Numbered from the stretch's first letter, positions 9,767 through 20,930 are shown. The stretch is 64,000 bases of DNA from Chrysemys picta bellii (GCF_011386835.1 NW_027052944.1:1-64000), one strand, 5' to 3'. Program-made: numbers and translations. The notes: a model not told the origin generated them from the letters alone.

Positions 9767-10267
9767 CAGTGGCTCTGAACCTTTCCAGACAACTGCACCC
9801 CTTCTAGGAGTCTAATTTGTCTTGCCTACCCCAAGTTTCACCTCACTCAAAAACGACTTGCATACAAAATCAGACAAAAATACAAAAGTGTCACAGCCAC
9901 ACTAGTACTGAAAAATTGCCGACTTTCTCATTTTTACCATATGAGTATACAATAAATCATTTGGAATATAAATATTGTACTTACATTTCAGTGTACAGAA
10001 TAAACTAGTCATTGTCTGTATGAAATTTTAGTTTGTACTGACTTTGGTAGTGCTTTTTGTTTAGGCTATTGTAAAACCAGACAAATATCTAGATGACCTG
10101 ATGTATCCCCTGGAAGATCTCTGTGTACCCGCAGGGGTACCCATACCCTGGTTGCATCCGAAGAAGTGAGGTTTTTACTTACGAAAGCTTATGCCCAAAT
10201 AAATCTGTTAGTCTTTAAGGTGCCACCAGACTCCTTGTTGTTTTCATACCCTGGTTGAGAACCACTG
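9767..10267. mobile_element. hAT-type MITE with 8-bp TSD (copy A)
   Basis: Termini CAGTGGCTCTGAACC and GGTTGAGAACCACTG are the classic hAT inverted repeats. CTCTAATC is duplicated exactly at 9759-9766 and 10268-10275. A Penelope-like insert (10154-10244) is nested near the right end. The counterpart at 45868-46181 lacks the nested insert and about 100 internal bases. Confidence 0.85.
10154..10244 (+). repeat. 91-bp Penelope-like insertion with hammerhead-like core, copy A only
   Basis: An exact 12-bp duplication CATACCCTGGTT flanks it (10142-10153 and 10245-10256), and copy B near 46160-46172 has a single uninterrupted copy. The insert begins GCATCCGAAGAAG, has a GTGAG...CTTAC stem, GAAA and GCTTATGC, then the tail to TTGTTGTTTT. 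The core reads CCGA where a canonical hammerhead has CUGA. Confidence 0.85.
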
Positions 10268-10755
10268 CTCTAATCACCATTCACACAGCCTGGCTCTCTG
10301 ACCCCCTCTGGTGGCTGGACCACTTAGTGGCTTATGAGTCTGCTTTGAGCTAAGAGACCTGCTGGATTCTTTATCCCGTGCAGTAGAGACTCATGCTTTT
10401 ATATGCTCGGGTACCTTGTAATGGGACATCCTTGGACAGGTCATTACCAGTGGGGATTAGATTTTAACAAAATACATTGCATTAATCTGAAATGAAAACA
10501 CATTTAAATGGAATTCAAGTTGAATTCATCTGGCAGTTAATTACAATTCTCTGAAGACCGCTGGTGGCTGTAAAGTATACTGCCTGAGCTGAAAGAGTCG
10601 TAGCTGTTAAATAAAAGTCAGTAACCAACTAATAAATGTCTATGCTGCCCTGCCTCTTGGAGGCACACATTGATAAGTGTGATGTGAATCATATCTGCAT
10701 TTTCTTTAGATTTGATGGTGGACCCCAGCTTTTCTGGCAAAATTTTGTTCCCAGA

Positions 10756-10798
10756 CACTCCTCACCCCAATCACCTCTCAATTGGACACAGACCCACC
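10756..10798. repeat. Isolated minisatellite unit left of the gypsy (copy A)
   Basis: One unit of the CACCCCAATCACC / GACACAGACCC minisatellite, the rest of which lies right of the gypsy LTR at 13717. It shows that the gypsy sits inside the array. The same arrangement holds at about 46675-46712. Confidence 0.7.
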
Positions 10799-10811
10799 TC
10801 TTGGGGAAGGC

Positions 10812-13150
10812 TGCAGGGAAAGATTCCTGTGGGAGAAGAGTTCCCTGTACCGGGAATGGGCTCCCCAAGGGGAAGTAGAACTGTGTTGAATCAGGAGGCA
10901 GATGGTGGTGCCCCAGAAGTATTGCTGCAGGTTATTGTACCTGGCCCACGATGTTCCTCTCTCAGGACACCAGGGGATTCAGCACCCCAGGCAGCAGCCG
11001 CTGCAGAACTTTTATTAGCCAGGAGTCTGTGACGCAGTCCAGCAGTACTGCAGGTCCTGCGACCATTGCCAGAGGATGGAGAGGGGATAAGGGTGAAGCT
11101 CCCTTGAGACTTCTGCCCATCATAGAGGAACCTTTTCAGAAGGTGGCTATGGACATAGTGGGGCCCCTCAGCAAGGCGACCTGTTCGGGGAAGAAATACA
11201 TCCTGGTGGTGATGGATTTTGCCACCCGCTACCCAGAGGCGGTGGCTCTGTCCTACTGAGGCAGACACCGTGACAGACGCGCTGCTGATCATTCTCAGCA
11301 GAGTGGGGGTCCGCAGTGAGATCCTCACAGACCAGGGGTCCAATTTCATGTCAACCCTGCTGTGGGGCTTGTGGGAGAAATGTGGGGTCTGGCCCACTGG
11401 GCCTCTGCATATCACCCTCAGTCCAACAGGCTAGTGGAGAGATTTTATGGGACCCTGAGGATGATGCTGAGGACTTTTATGAATCACCATCCGCAGGACT
11501 GGGACAAGTACCTACCCACCTGTGGTACGGGGAAGTGCCCCAGGAATCCACAGGGTTCTTCCCTTTCGAGCTGCTGTATGGGAGGAGAGTGAGGGGACCT
11601 CTGGACCTGGATTGGGAGGAGAAGGGGGAAGACCCCCTGGTGGATCTCTTCTCTGAGGTGGGAGCCAATCCTCCCATCAGGTGTCCCCTGTTCAGAGTCA
11701 CTGGTAAAACAGCCCAGAGCCTGGAGAGAGAGGTCCAGGACATGCTGGCTTTAGAGGTGATCCAGCCGTTCAACAGCCCATGGGCCTCACCGGTGGGGCT
11801 GGCCCCCAAGAAAGATGGGTCGATCTGGTTCTGTGGGGACTATCAGAAGCTTAATGCCATCATCCAATGCTACCCCATGCCTAGGCCTGGTGAGATTCTA
11901 GACCAGCTGTGGGGGGCTCATTACCTCTCTACTATGGATCTCACCAAGGGCGACTGGCAGGTGCCGTTGGATCCAAATGCCAGGTTGAAATCTGCCTTCA
12001 CCACCCCTTTGGGGCTCTAGAGTTCCTGGTCCTTCCTTTCGACCTCAAGGGGGTGTCGGCCACCTCCCAGCGCCGGATGGATCGGTTACTGAGGGGGATG
12101 GAGAACTTGACCCTGGCATACTTTGATGATATCTGTGTCTTTAGCCAGACCTGGGAGGAACACATGTCCCAGGTGAAGGGGATGCTGGGCTGCCTCAAGG
12201 AAGCAGGACTGCCGGTAAAATCTGGAAAGTGTAAGGTGGAGATGGCAGAGGTGTCGTACCTGGGCCACAAGGTGGTGAGCGGCTGCCCAAGCCCAGAGCC
12301 GGCCAAGGTGGGGATGATCAGAGATTGGCCCATTCCCCAGACTAAGAAGCAGGTCCAGGCCTTTATCAGGATGGCGAGGTACTACCAGGGGTTTGTACCC
12401 CACTTTAGCTGCCCCCATCACTGAGCTATGTGAGAAGGAGAAGTCAGATAAGGTGGTCTGGACCGAGCAGTGCCAGAGGGCTCTCTGTGCACTGATGGAG
12501 GCTCTAATCCTGGGCCCGATAAATCTGGTAAACCCAGACTTTGCCAAGCCCTTTACAGTGTTCACTGATGCCTCAGACACAGGGCTGGACGTGGTGCTGA
12601 TGCAGGCCAATGCTAAGGGGGAGAGACACCCCATCGGGTACCTGAGCAAGAAGCTGCTGCCCCAGGAGCAGAACTATGGTGCCATAGAGAAGAAATGCCT
12701 GGCCATGGGGCAGGCCCTTAAAAAGCTGGGGCCGTATCTATCTGGGCAGCGCTTTACTGTGTACACTGACCACTCTCCTCTGACGTGGCTGCATCAAATG
12801 CAAGGGCCTGATGCCGAGCTGCTGGTGACAGAGACACCTGGGCAGAGGGTGGCCAAGGTCAAGATGGGGGCTCTTAACCAAGAGAGCCTGAATCACAGCC
12901 CTCCAGACTGGAGCGCTGGGAGAATACTCGATCCCAGTTTGAACCGCAGGGGTTGTGGGGTGGCACAAGAGCATGGGCTGCATAAACCTTCCCACATGCG
13001 GCCTGCGACTGCCATCGAGCACACCCGACCCAAAGAAGGGCGTGAAACTGGAAGGGCCTGGTGTAACTCCCACCAAGGAATGGGAGAGATGCTGGGGCAT
13101 CCATGGGAATGTTGGTGAGTTCGAACTTCCCCAGGTCACCAGCTAAAGTG
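10812..13150 (+). pseudogene. pol: Gmr1-like pol: integrase, RT, RNase H (copy A)
   Basis: Fragments in several frames give, in order: a decayed integrase zinc domain (HDVPLSGHQG near 10950-10980); the integrase core with MDIVGP, LTDQGSNF and YHPQSNRLVE supplying the D,D,E triad (11148-11440); an RT domain (11640-12420) with YFDDI at about 12121-12135; and RNase H (12540-12800) with FTDASD and YTDHSPLTWL. Stops occur at 11257-11259 and about 12018, plus frameshifts. Standard Ty3/gypsy pol is RT-RH-IN; IN first is the Gmr1-like order. Not translatable as a polyprotein. Confidence 0.85.
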
Positions 13151-13184
13151 ACTCCGCTCAGTTCAGTCTCAAAGTGGGGAGAGA

Positions 13185-13716
13185 TGTGACGAAGTGGGAA
13201 TGTTCTTAATGTTTTCTCTGAATACTGTGTGTGTGCCTCAGTTTCCCCTTTGCATTTCTTAGGGATCTAGGTGGTGGGATAAGGGTGTGTGATTGTTGCA
13301 GAGCCCTAGAGGCCAGGTGTGATGGTGTCTGCACAGAGAATGGCTGATATCCTGTCTGTTGGCAACTGATGGCCTGAGCCCCTCCCCTTCAATGTGCCAA
13401 CTGAAGATGTTGGAGAACAAAGAGATTAGGTGGCCTCCTTGCCCGGGAAAGAGACAAAGGCCAGAGGAGGGGCTGGAGGGGGTTTCAGTTCAGAGCTGGC
13501 TGGGGAAAGGGAGGGAGTCCCAGAACCGAAGTCTGGGCTCCCCACTCCGCAAGATGGACCTGACTGCAGGGTCCTGTTTTCTGTACCTACAAGCTCTGTT
13601 TTAAACTGTGTTCCTGTCATCTAATAAACCTTCTGTGTTACTGGCTGGCTGAGAGTCACGGTGAATCGCAGGAAGTGGGAGGGTGCAGGGCCCTGACTCC
13701 CCCACACTCTGTAACA
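13185..13716 (+). repeat. Gypsy 3' LTR (copy A)
   Basis: Starts TGTGACGAAG, directly after the polypurine tract, and ends CTCTGTAACA, 532 bp. An AATAAA lies near 13623. Its last 100 bases match the minus-strand LTR at 4310 in inverse orientation. Confidence 0.8.
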
Positions 13717-14630
13717 TCAACCAGACCAGTCACCCCTCTCTGAGACACAGACCCCCCAGCCACCGCTCACCCCAATCACACCTTACTGAGACACAGACCC
13801 CCAGCCACCCCCAGTCCAACCACTCCTCACTGAGACAGAGACCCCCCCAGCCACCACTCACTTAGACAAAGATCCCCAGAATCACCCAGACCGCAATCAC
13901 TCCTTACTCAAAGACCCTCCCAGCCAAGCCCCACTCCTATCACCCCTCCATTGAGATACAGACCCCCCGCAGGAACCCCCAGCCCAATGATGCCTCACTG
14001 AGACAAAGATCCCCTAGACACCCCACTCCCCAATCACCTCTCACTGAGAAACAGACCTCCCCAAGCCACCCCAAATAACCCAAATTACCCCTCACTGAGA
14101 CACAGACCCCCCAGCAACCCCCATCTGATCACCCCTCACTGAGACACAGACCCCCTAGTCACCACTCACTTAGACAGAGAACCCCATAATCACCCAGACG
14201 GCAATCACCCCTTACTCAGACAAAGACCCCCCCAGCCAAGCCCAACTCCAATCACGCCTCTCTGAGAAACAGATCCCCCACCCCATCACACCGATAATGA
14301 GACATAGACCTCCCAGACAACCCCCACCCCAATCACCCCTCACTGACACACAGACCCCCCCAGCAACCTCCACCCCAATCACCCCTCACTGACACATAGA
14401 CTCCCCAGAACTCCCCCACTGGTATCACCCCTCAATGGCACAAAGACGAACGATTCACCAGCCACCCCGATCACCCCTCACTGACACACAGACCCCCCCA
14501 GCAACCTCCACCCCAATCACCCCTCACTGACACATAGACTCCCCAGAACTCCCCCACTGCTATCACCCCTCAATGGCACAAAGACGAACGATTCACCAGC
14601 CACCCCAATCACCCCTCACTGAGACACAGG
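13717..14630. repeat. Minisatellite of about 40-45 bp units (copy A)
   Basis: Degenerate tandem units built on CACCCCTCACTGAGACACAG and ACCCCCCAGCCACCCCCA. Open frames seen in it are by-products of the repeat. There are no unique spacers, so it is not a CRISPR array. Confidence 0.85.
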
Positions 14631-15468
14631 TTACCCCCCCTTCCTTTCCCCTGCCTTTTTCATTAAGAATTAGATGCAGAATCGACTTGACAATTATGTT
14701 TATTTTTGCAAAGTGGCAGGAGAGGCTGGGGCAGGGTCGGTGTCAGGCACCTGGCTGGGGAGGCTCTGATGGACACGGAGTCACTGTCCTGGCCCCTCTG
14801 GGGTGTCTGCAGCCCCCTTGGTGACAGGCGTGGGGAGATGGGCTCTCACCCACAGGCTCTGACTGCATGTCACCGGCGGTGCCTTTCCCTGGGGCCGCAA
14901 AGGCAGGGACCTCAGTGCCTCAGTGGTGAGGGGCTCCCGCTCCATGTGTCAAGTCTGGGATGTTGAGTCCAGCGGGCCGGGGACAGTGGCTGAGACAGGT
15001 TCTTTCTTCCTCCCATCGTCTCAGCAAGGGGTCGGCACTCATTGTGTGCTCAGGGAGGGGTCGCAGGGTCAGGCAGGGGAATGTCTGCAATCAGCGACAA
15101 TCATCACCAGGGCAGGGAGTGAATCCTCTTCTAGGGACTAGGTGGGGACCTGGAGCCATTCTTCTGTGTGCAGGGAAGAGGAACGTTCTCACCCGTTTTC
15201 ATTACGGCCACACTTCCGTGACGGGCTTCATTGATTTGCCAATGGAGGTTACCTTCACAGCAGTGTAATTCTGCATCTCTTCTCCTTTCAGCAGGATCCT
15301 CTTCTCTCCTTTGTATTTTTCGTCATCGAAGAAGATCACAGCTCCCTCAGCAACTTTGAGAGAAAAATACTTGCCCTGTATTTGAGGTGTGTCACTTTGA
15401 AATGACTTATCTTTGCCGCCGAAGAAAGGGTAAGGATACAAGGTGACTTTGGAGCTGTCGATTCCCCC

Positions 15469-15996
15469 TGTTGCTGGCACAGAGGGCCCGAGGACAGCAA
15501 CAGCGGGGTTCGTTGCCCAGTGTGCTTTGCGCCAATGAACACACCAGGGTGGAGAAGCAAACAAAGTTTATTTGAGATCTCAAAGTGGTGCAAGGAGACA
15601 GACAAGTCTCAGATCAAGCACACTGAGACAGTTTTTCTCTCTTTATACATTTTACAACTAAGCCCCCTTCTTCCCCCCCTCTCCTTCCCCCATTCCCTCT
15701 CCCTTCTTCTACAAAAGTCATGTTAATACATTCAAGCAATTAAATCATTCTAGCAGCTATAAATCTAGCTTTTTAGTAACACTCCTCTAAACTGTTATCT
15801 GGTCCTGTTTACCCTTGATTTATTATCTCCTCGCCAGTCAGAAACATACAGGCCTCATTATTACCGCTTGGTATCAGTGTGACGGGAGTTTTAACTGATA
15901 AGTGGCTGTTTACACATTCCATGTATCTAGCTTTTGAGGTCGATTAGAGTTAAATATTGAAGAACTTTGGTTCACTTAGGCCTAGTGACACCAACG
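15469..15996 (-). repeat. Solo LTR inside EDSP-like exon (copy A)
   Basis: Tips TGTTGC (15469) and CCAACG (ending 15996) are flanked by CCCCC at 15464-15468 and 15997-16001. On the minus strand it has TATAAA (15642-15647) and AATAAA near 15569, so its sense matches that of the host gene. No internal element remains. Confidence 0.8.
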
Positions 15997-16317
15997 CCCC
16001 CTTGATCCTGCACACAGGATGGTTTTGAGCTCCGGGGGAATGGTTTCCGTTCTCCTGCCCTACAGACTGCGATGTTGCCGCCATAACAGGGAAAATCAAA
16101 GAAGGCCCAGGGGTCCCCCACCACAGTGATGCTCTGGACTGTGGACACAGTTAATTCATTGGTTATAAAAGGGTTGTCTCCAGTGATCAGCACAGGAGAT
16201 CCTGAGTACATCTGGAATCTGACATTTGCCATGCTGTTCTGCCATGTTGTCAGTCAGAGTTCGGAGTCACTGGATGCTCAGATTGGAAATGTTCCTTCCC
16301 CAGCAACCAAACTGCAC

Positions 16318-16324
16318 TTATATA
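16318..16324 (-). promoter_or_regulatory. TATA box of EDSP-like gene, copy A
   Basis: TATATAA on the minus strand lies 73-86 bases upstream of the two ATGs (16245 and 16232), the expected spacing for a short leader. Conserved at 52151-52157 in copy B. Confidence 0.65.
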
Positions 16325-16325
16325 A

Positions 16326-18823
16326 TCTCCTTTGCTCCAGGGGGATGAGGTTTGCTAGCCTGAGCGAAGGTCAGGGCATGGGCTGGGCTTCCTAGGAAAG
16401 AGGCGGGACCGGGTGTCTTCATGCCCTGGAGATTTTTGATTAGCACGAGACATGTGCTTGTACAAACAAAGAACTCTCCTCAGAAGGGGGCAGATTTTGG
16501 TCCCGTTTGAGCAGCGACGCTGCAAGAGTAGCTGTGTGGCATTGCAGAGAACCACGCCAGGGTGATGCCCCAAGGAATTCTCTATAACTGTTACCCACCG
16601 AGCACCCAGGATAAATCCATCCAGCTCCAGGAATTCCTTCTGCTGCCTGGTGAGTACGACAGGACATCCTGAAATACCGAACTTCACACCATTGTGGATG
16701 GAGCACACACTGCGCTCCCACAGCTCAGACCAATGGGTTGTGTTATGAGCTGGATGAATAGGACACAGAGGCCTCAAAGATCGGGGAACCGTTGTGCCAG
16801 GCGCTTCAGAGTCACACAGTGAAAAACAGTCCCTGCCCTGCTGAGATCAGGGCCCCATTGTGCCAGACGCTGTACAGACACCTGCTCCATCGGCCAGCGC
16901 CACAGCAGGCAGCAGAGTCACTTAGCGACCGTGGGCCGGGTTCAGGCGGGATGAGTGCAGGTGTAAGGGGATCGAAGGGAGTCGAGACGCACCGGAGCCA
17001 TTCCACCAATGGGCTGGGAGAAGGGCTCAGCTGCACCATGGCCCATTCCCGGGAGCTGCAGGGATGGACACAGGGATCCATCACTGAGGCAGCAAAGGGC
17101 AGGGGAGACGGTCGTTGTTACACCACCTTCCTATGTGCGCCTGCCCCACTCATGTCCCCTCTGCTCCCTGCAGGGCAACATAAACTCCTGGGCACGTTGT
17201 CTGCAGCTCCCACTCGCTTTCCCTGGAGCGCCGGGTACTCACGTGGGGGAACATGAGCCTCTCGTCTTGGCTGGCTCTCGCCTCGGGTAGAACAGACTCT
17301 CTCCTCCCCGCATCATCACGGCTCCTCTCCAGACCTCGGCAGTCTCTGGGGATGCTAATCTCGCCCAGTGTCTCTCAGCTGGGACCTGCAGACTGGGCGG
17401 CTAACGACCCCAGTGTCCTGGCAGGTTTTTGTCGGCAGGGAATGGTGCTGTTGGGGGAAAGGGCTGAACAAAACCCAACCCACAGAGCAAAGACTGGCAG
17501 AGCCCGCAGCCAGGCTGAGATCCATGGGCCCGGCCTAGTAGAGCTATTGCTGCAGGGTGGCTGCAGATGGAGGCCTCAGTTCATGCTCCGCTCAAACTTT
17601 CAAGGTTCTCTCAGCAGCTCTGAGGGGAAGGCCGGGGGGTTACGATCCTCTGGTGGGGCCCCAGGTAGGGACCCTGTGAGCCAGCCCAGCGGGGGTCCGA
17701 CCTCCCTAGGCTGACACCCAACGATATTGCTGCAGAAAGGTCGCGGGTCCATGTGCCACATGGTACCCATCCCCTGGCTCAGGCCCAGCTCCCATCCAGC
17801 TCTCCCTGGGGCTCCCACAGCCCCCCCGGTCAGCAAGCAACGGGTCACCTCAACTCCCCACTGCCCTTCCCTGCCATGCAGCGGGCAGCCAGCGGGGGCA
17901 GGGGCAGGGACAGCCCTGCTCAGAGCACGTCGAGCTTGGGGGCTGCAGAGGAGGCAGCAGGAGCATGGCTGGGTCACCTGCTGAGTCACCTGCAGAGTTC
18001 CCTGGAACTGAGCGAGAGGGAGGGACAGAACCGAGCTGTGTAACGTGCCGAGGGATTTCGCTCCTACCCCCCTGAGAGCTCTGGGCTCTAGGGGCTGCCA
18101 CGACCTTCCCTCTCATGGCAAATTTCAGCAATTTCAGGTTCTGTCCCAAATGGGAACCAAGCCGGGTTTAGAGCTAGCGACTCCTCCCGGCAGTGGAATC
18201 ACTGTTCCCCACACAGCTCTGGCAGCCGGGCCTGCTCCTGATCACAGCTGGGGTTAGACACGGGGAGAGTCAGGCACTGGCAGTGCCAGGGATACGTTTG
18301 GACCCTGCAGTGCTGGCAGGGGGCTGGGCTGGCGCCCGGCATCGGCAGTGCTGAGGAAGAGCGTTAGGGCAAGAGCAAGAGGCACCGTGAGCACCTGGCC
18401 CTGGCACCCACCATTGAGCAATGGCTAGACCCAGTCTCCAGAAACTCATCCTGGATTCCAATGACCTGGCCCCTGCAGCCCTGTCTGTGCCGGCCTCTCT
18501 TGGGCTGAGGGATCTGAAAGCTGCAGCACGCTGGCTATGGGAAGCTCCAGCCTCTGCTGCCCTTTGTCCCCATCCATCTGACCTCACACCTGGGCAGGGC
18601 AGGGAGACCCCACTGACCTCGCCGATCACAGAGCTTCTGGCGATGAGCAGAGCTGGCATTGGACCCACTCCCTGCCAGCAATACCTTTGTCCCTCATGGT
18701 CTGTTGGCGTGAAGTTGGTTTCTCTCTCAGGCAGTTGAAGTGGCTGTTAAGTGGCTCCCCTCTTTTCTCTCTGAGACAGCCTAGAGCACGGTACTAACCG
18801 CTAACCCCTCTGCTCCATGTGAC
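16326..18823. other. Spacer between EDSP-like gene and next gene (copy A)
   Basis: About 2.5 kb, moderately GC-rich, conserved with 52160-54661. It includes a short old SINE-like tract near 16790-16890 (GGCCCCATTGTGCCAG). A GTGAGT-type donor on the minus strand near 17235-17245 is conserved in B but has no convincing exon. No gene called. Confidence 0.5.
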
Positions 18824-20930
18824 CCTGCGGGGTCTGGGATGGTCCCCACTCTTTGTGGGCTCTGAGGGACGGGGAGCCGACCTGAATCTCAGAGAGGGAC
18901 GGGGACCCCGTCTGCCTGTGACGGGGCCTTCATGGGAGAACAACTCCAACCGCCCTCTGCGTGTTACACAGGCAGCCCACGGAGGGGCCCCTCACTGTCA
19001 CTGACCCCATCTGCCTCTGACCTGGGCAGCCTGGAGAGGGGAACCCGGGTGCCTGAGGCCGGGGCTAACTCTGCACCCACTTGTGCACCGTGAGCAACAA
19101 TGGAGATAGGGATGAATGTTTCATTTCTACCCCAGGGTTCCTGTGTCTGTGGGGAAGCAGGAATTCTCTGCAATGTTTTTCTGGATAAGATGCCTGACAG
19201 GGACTGACTTGTCGAGGGGTTGCTAGCCAGAGGGTGCCAAAGGGTTAAATAGCTGGCCGTGTGCAGGGCAGGAGAATGGGGCGTGGGGCGTCTGTGTCAG
19301 GTGACTGACTGGGCTGGGAGGACGGGTCATTAAAGGACTGGCAGAAACCCACTGTGATGTTCCCCTGGGGTTATCTGGACTGGTGATCTGCTAGGTCACT
19401 CCAATCCTCGACACTGGGAGCCAGCCTTACCCTGCTCTGCTGTGAGAACCCCCACTCCTGCGTTCTTTTTTTTTCCTGCTTAAGTAAAGGGCAATAGTGT
19501 GTTAGAACCTTCTGATGAGTCTGTCTGAGGTATGCATGCCTTATACATAAGGTCAGAAGGGACTATTGTAATCATCTAGTTTGACCACCTACATAGCCCA
19601 TGCTATAAAACTCCCCCGAAATAATTACCAAAGCAAATCTCTTAGAAAGATATCCAATCTTGATTTAAAATTTGCCTGGGATGGAGAATCCACCATGAGC
19701 CTTGAAAAATTATTCCAATGGATAATTACTTCCACTGTTAAAAATGTATGCCTTCTTTCTGATCTGAATTTCTCTAGTTTCAACTTCTAGCTGTTGGATC
19801 ATGTTATACCTTTCTCTGCTAGATTGAAGAGCTGATTGTTAAATATTTGTTCTCCTTGTAGGTACTTATCATCTGTCATTAAGTCACCCCTTAACCTTCT
19901 CCTTGGTAACCAAAATATATTGAGGTCCCTGAGTCTTGCACTGTAAAGCCTGCGTTTTAATCCTTTAATCATCCTTGTGATGTTCTACATCTTATCTCGT
20001 GCCCCGCGAGAGAGTTAAACTGTAACGCTTGTGTTGTGTCTTCAGTGGGATTCTGGGAGAGGGTGTGTTTCAGATGCAGCGTAAGTTGAGGCGGGGTTGG
20101 ACTGCATTGCAACTCTCAACAGGGGGTGCTAGATAAAGGATCAGGACCTCAAGAGCAGGCATAGGAAGCTCAAGAAGACAGGCAGTGCCTGGACTTCATT
20201 CAGACTCTGGAGGCTTGAAATATGGAAGGCAGTTGCTGGGTCTCCCTACAGCAGTCTGGTGAGTGGCCAAGAGGGGGCGCTCAATCCGAGCTGTGACAGT
20301 TGCTTCCTAACAGGTTGTGTGGGTGTTGCTGCTTGTGCTGTCACAATCCAGGAGAGCGAGGAGAGGGGCTCTGGAAGGAGCTACCACTTTTTTCCCCAAT
20401 AGTGTTCGACATTGCCCTTCCTGAAATGATCAAACAGTAACCCTGCATCCAGCTGTTTTGCAAAACATACTGTTTTACTGCCCTAGACTGGGATTTTCAG
20501 ACAGGCCTAAGGAAGTTAGGTGTCCAGCTCCTTTTACTCCTTTAGTCTCCTTTGAAAAATGCCACCCCAATGTCTTTTTTTTTCTGAAAAGATTGTGTTT
20601 GTCCTGTGAAGGATAGATAGATAGTGCTGCTCCCGGCGTAGAGAGGAGGAGTGGATGAGGCTGAGAAGCCAGTGGAAGGGGCTGGAGCCCAAAATAATTT
20701 AGATCAAATTAAAGCTTCTCATAAGTTTGTGCCATAACTTGTATCCTTTGAAGAAGCAAGACTGAGGCACAGTTTCTGGGTTGTTTTGATGGGAGCGAAT
20801 GCCTGTGTGATGTTCAGGCCAAAAGAGTGTAACTGTTCGGGAAAGGGTTCGTTTAACGGAGTGCAGGGAGACATCTCCAGACCTCTGGGGATTATGTGCT
20901 GGAACATCTACCCTGAAAGGAAAATTGCCA
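18824..20930. other. 2.1-kb stretch present in copy A, absent from copy B
   Basis: Copy B joins the equivalents of 18823 and 20931 directly at 54661. Apart from the CR1 fragment at 19545-19995, I see no gene. TGGGTGGT-poor, mixed-composition sequence with a short GATA run near 20615. Confidence 0.6.
19545..19995 (-). repeat. Old CR1 LINE fragment
   Basis: On the minus strand this reads as CR1 3' sequence. The plus strand shows AAGGTCAGAAGGGACTAT and ATCATCTAGTTTGACC, the reverse complement of the standard CR1 tail. Diverged and non-coding. Confidence 0.7.

Larger units (their letters stand above)
10799..13716 (+). mobile_element. 5'-truncated Gmr1-like gypsy element (copy A)
   Basis: Contains integrase, then RT, then RNase H, a polypurine tract (13171-13184, AAAGTGGGGAGAGA) and a 3' LTR (13185-13716). 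The 5' LTR, gag and protease are absent. It is embedded in a minisatellite and shared with copy B, so truncation and decay predate the segmental duplication. Confidence 0.85.
14690..16325 (-). pseudogene. EDSP-like beta/gamma-crystallin gene, copy A, exon split by LTR
   Basis: Promoter TATATAA (16318-16324), ATG at 16232, stop TAA at 15202-15204 and AATAAA at 14699-14704. The coding parts (16232 to about 16002 and 15468 to 15202) form Greek-key motifs: MANVRFQMYSGSPV, then VVGDPWAFFDFPCYGGN, KVTLYPYPFFGG and AVIFFDDEKYKGEKR. These resemble epidermal differentiation-specific protein (EP37) of amphibians and reptiles. A solo LTR (15469-15996) with a CCCCC duplication lies between the halves. 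Translation from the ATG enters the LTR and stops at 15972, giving 86 residues. The ATG at 16245 is out of frame. Splicing around the LTR cannot be excluded. Confidence 0.7.
8049..18823. repeat. Segmental duplication, copy A (first block)
   Basis: Nearly base-for-base alignable with 44199-54661, including MITEs, the truncated gypsy, the minisatellite and the EDSP-like gene with its LTR. Identity looks to be in the mid-90s percent by eye. Further homology continues at 20931-22790 (to 54660-60955, interrupted by a CR1) and 24.0-24.4 kb (to 61.2-61.6 kb). The left boundary coincides with a gypsy LTR. Confidence 0.9.

Noticed and set aside
13717..14630. Possible CRISPR-like or coding repeat array
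   Set aside because: Repeats and intervening bases degenerate together with no unique spacers, and frames vary from unit to unit. It is a minisatellite.
15202..15564. A 120-codon frame running from the solo LTR into the EDSP-like 3' half
   Set aside because: Its first codon is TTG, not ATG, inside LTR U5. It is kept only as the EDSP 3' remnant.
17235..17330. Exon with GTGAGT donor upstream of the EDSP-like gene
   Set aside because: The donor is conserved in copy B, but no acceptor or frame supports an exon, and it lies upstream of the TATA box.
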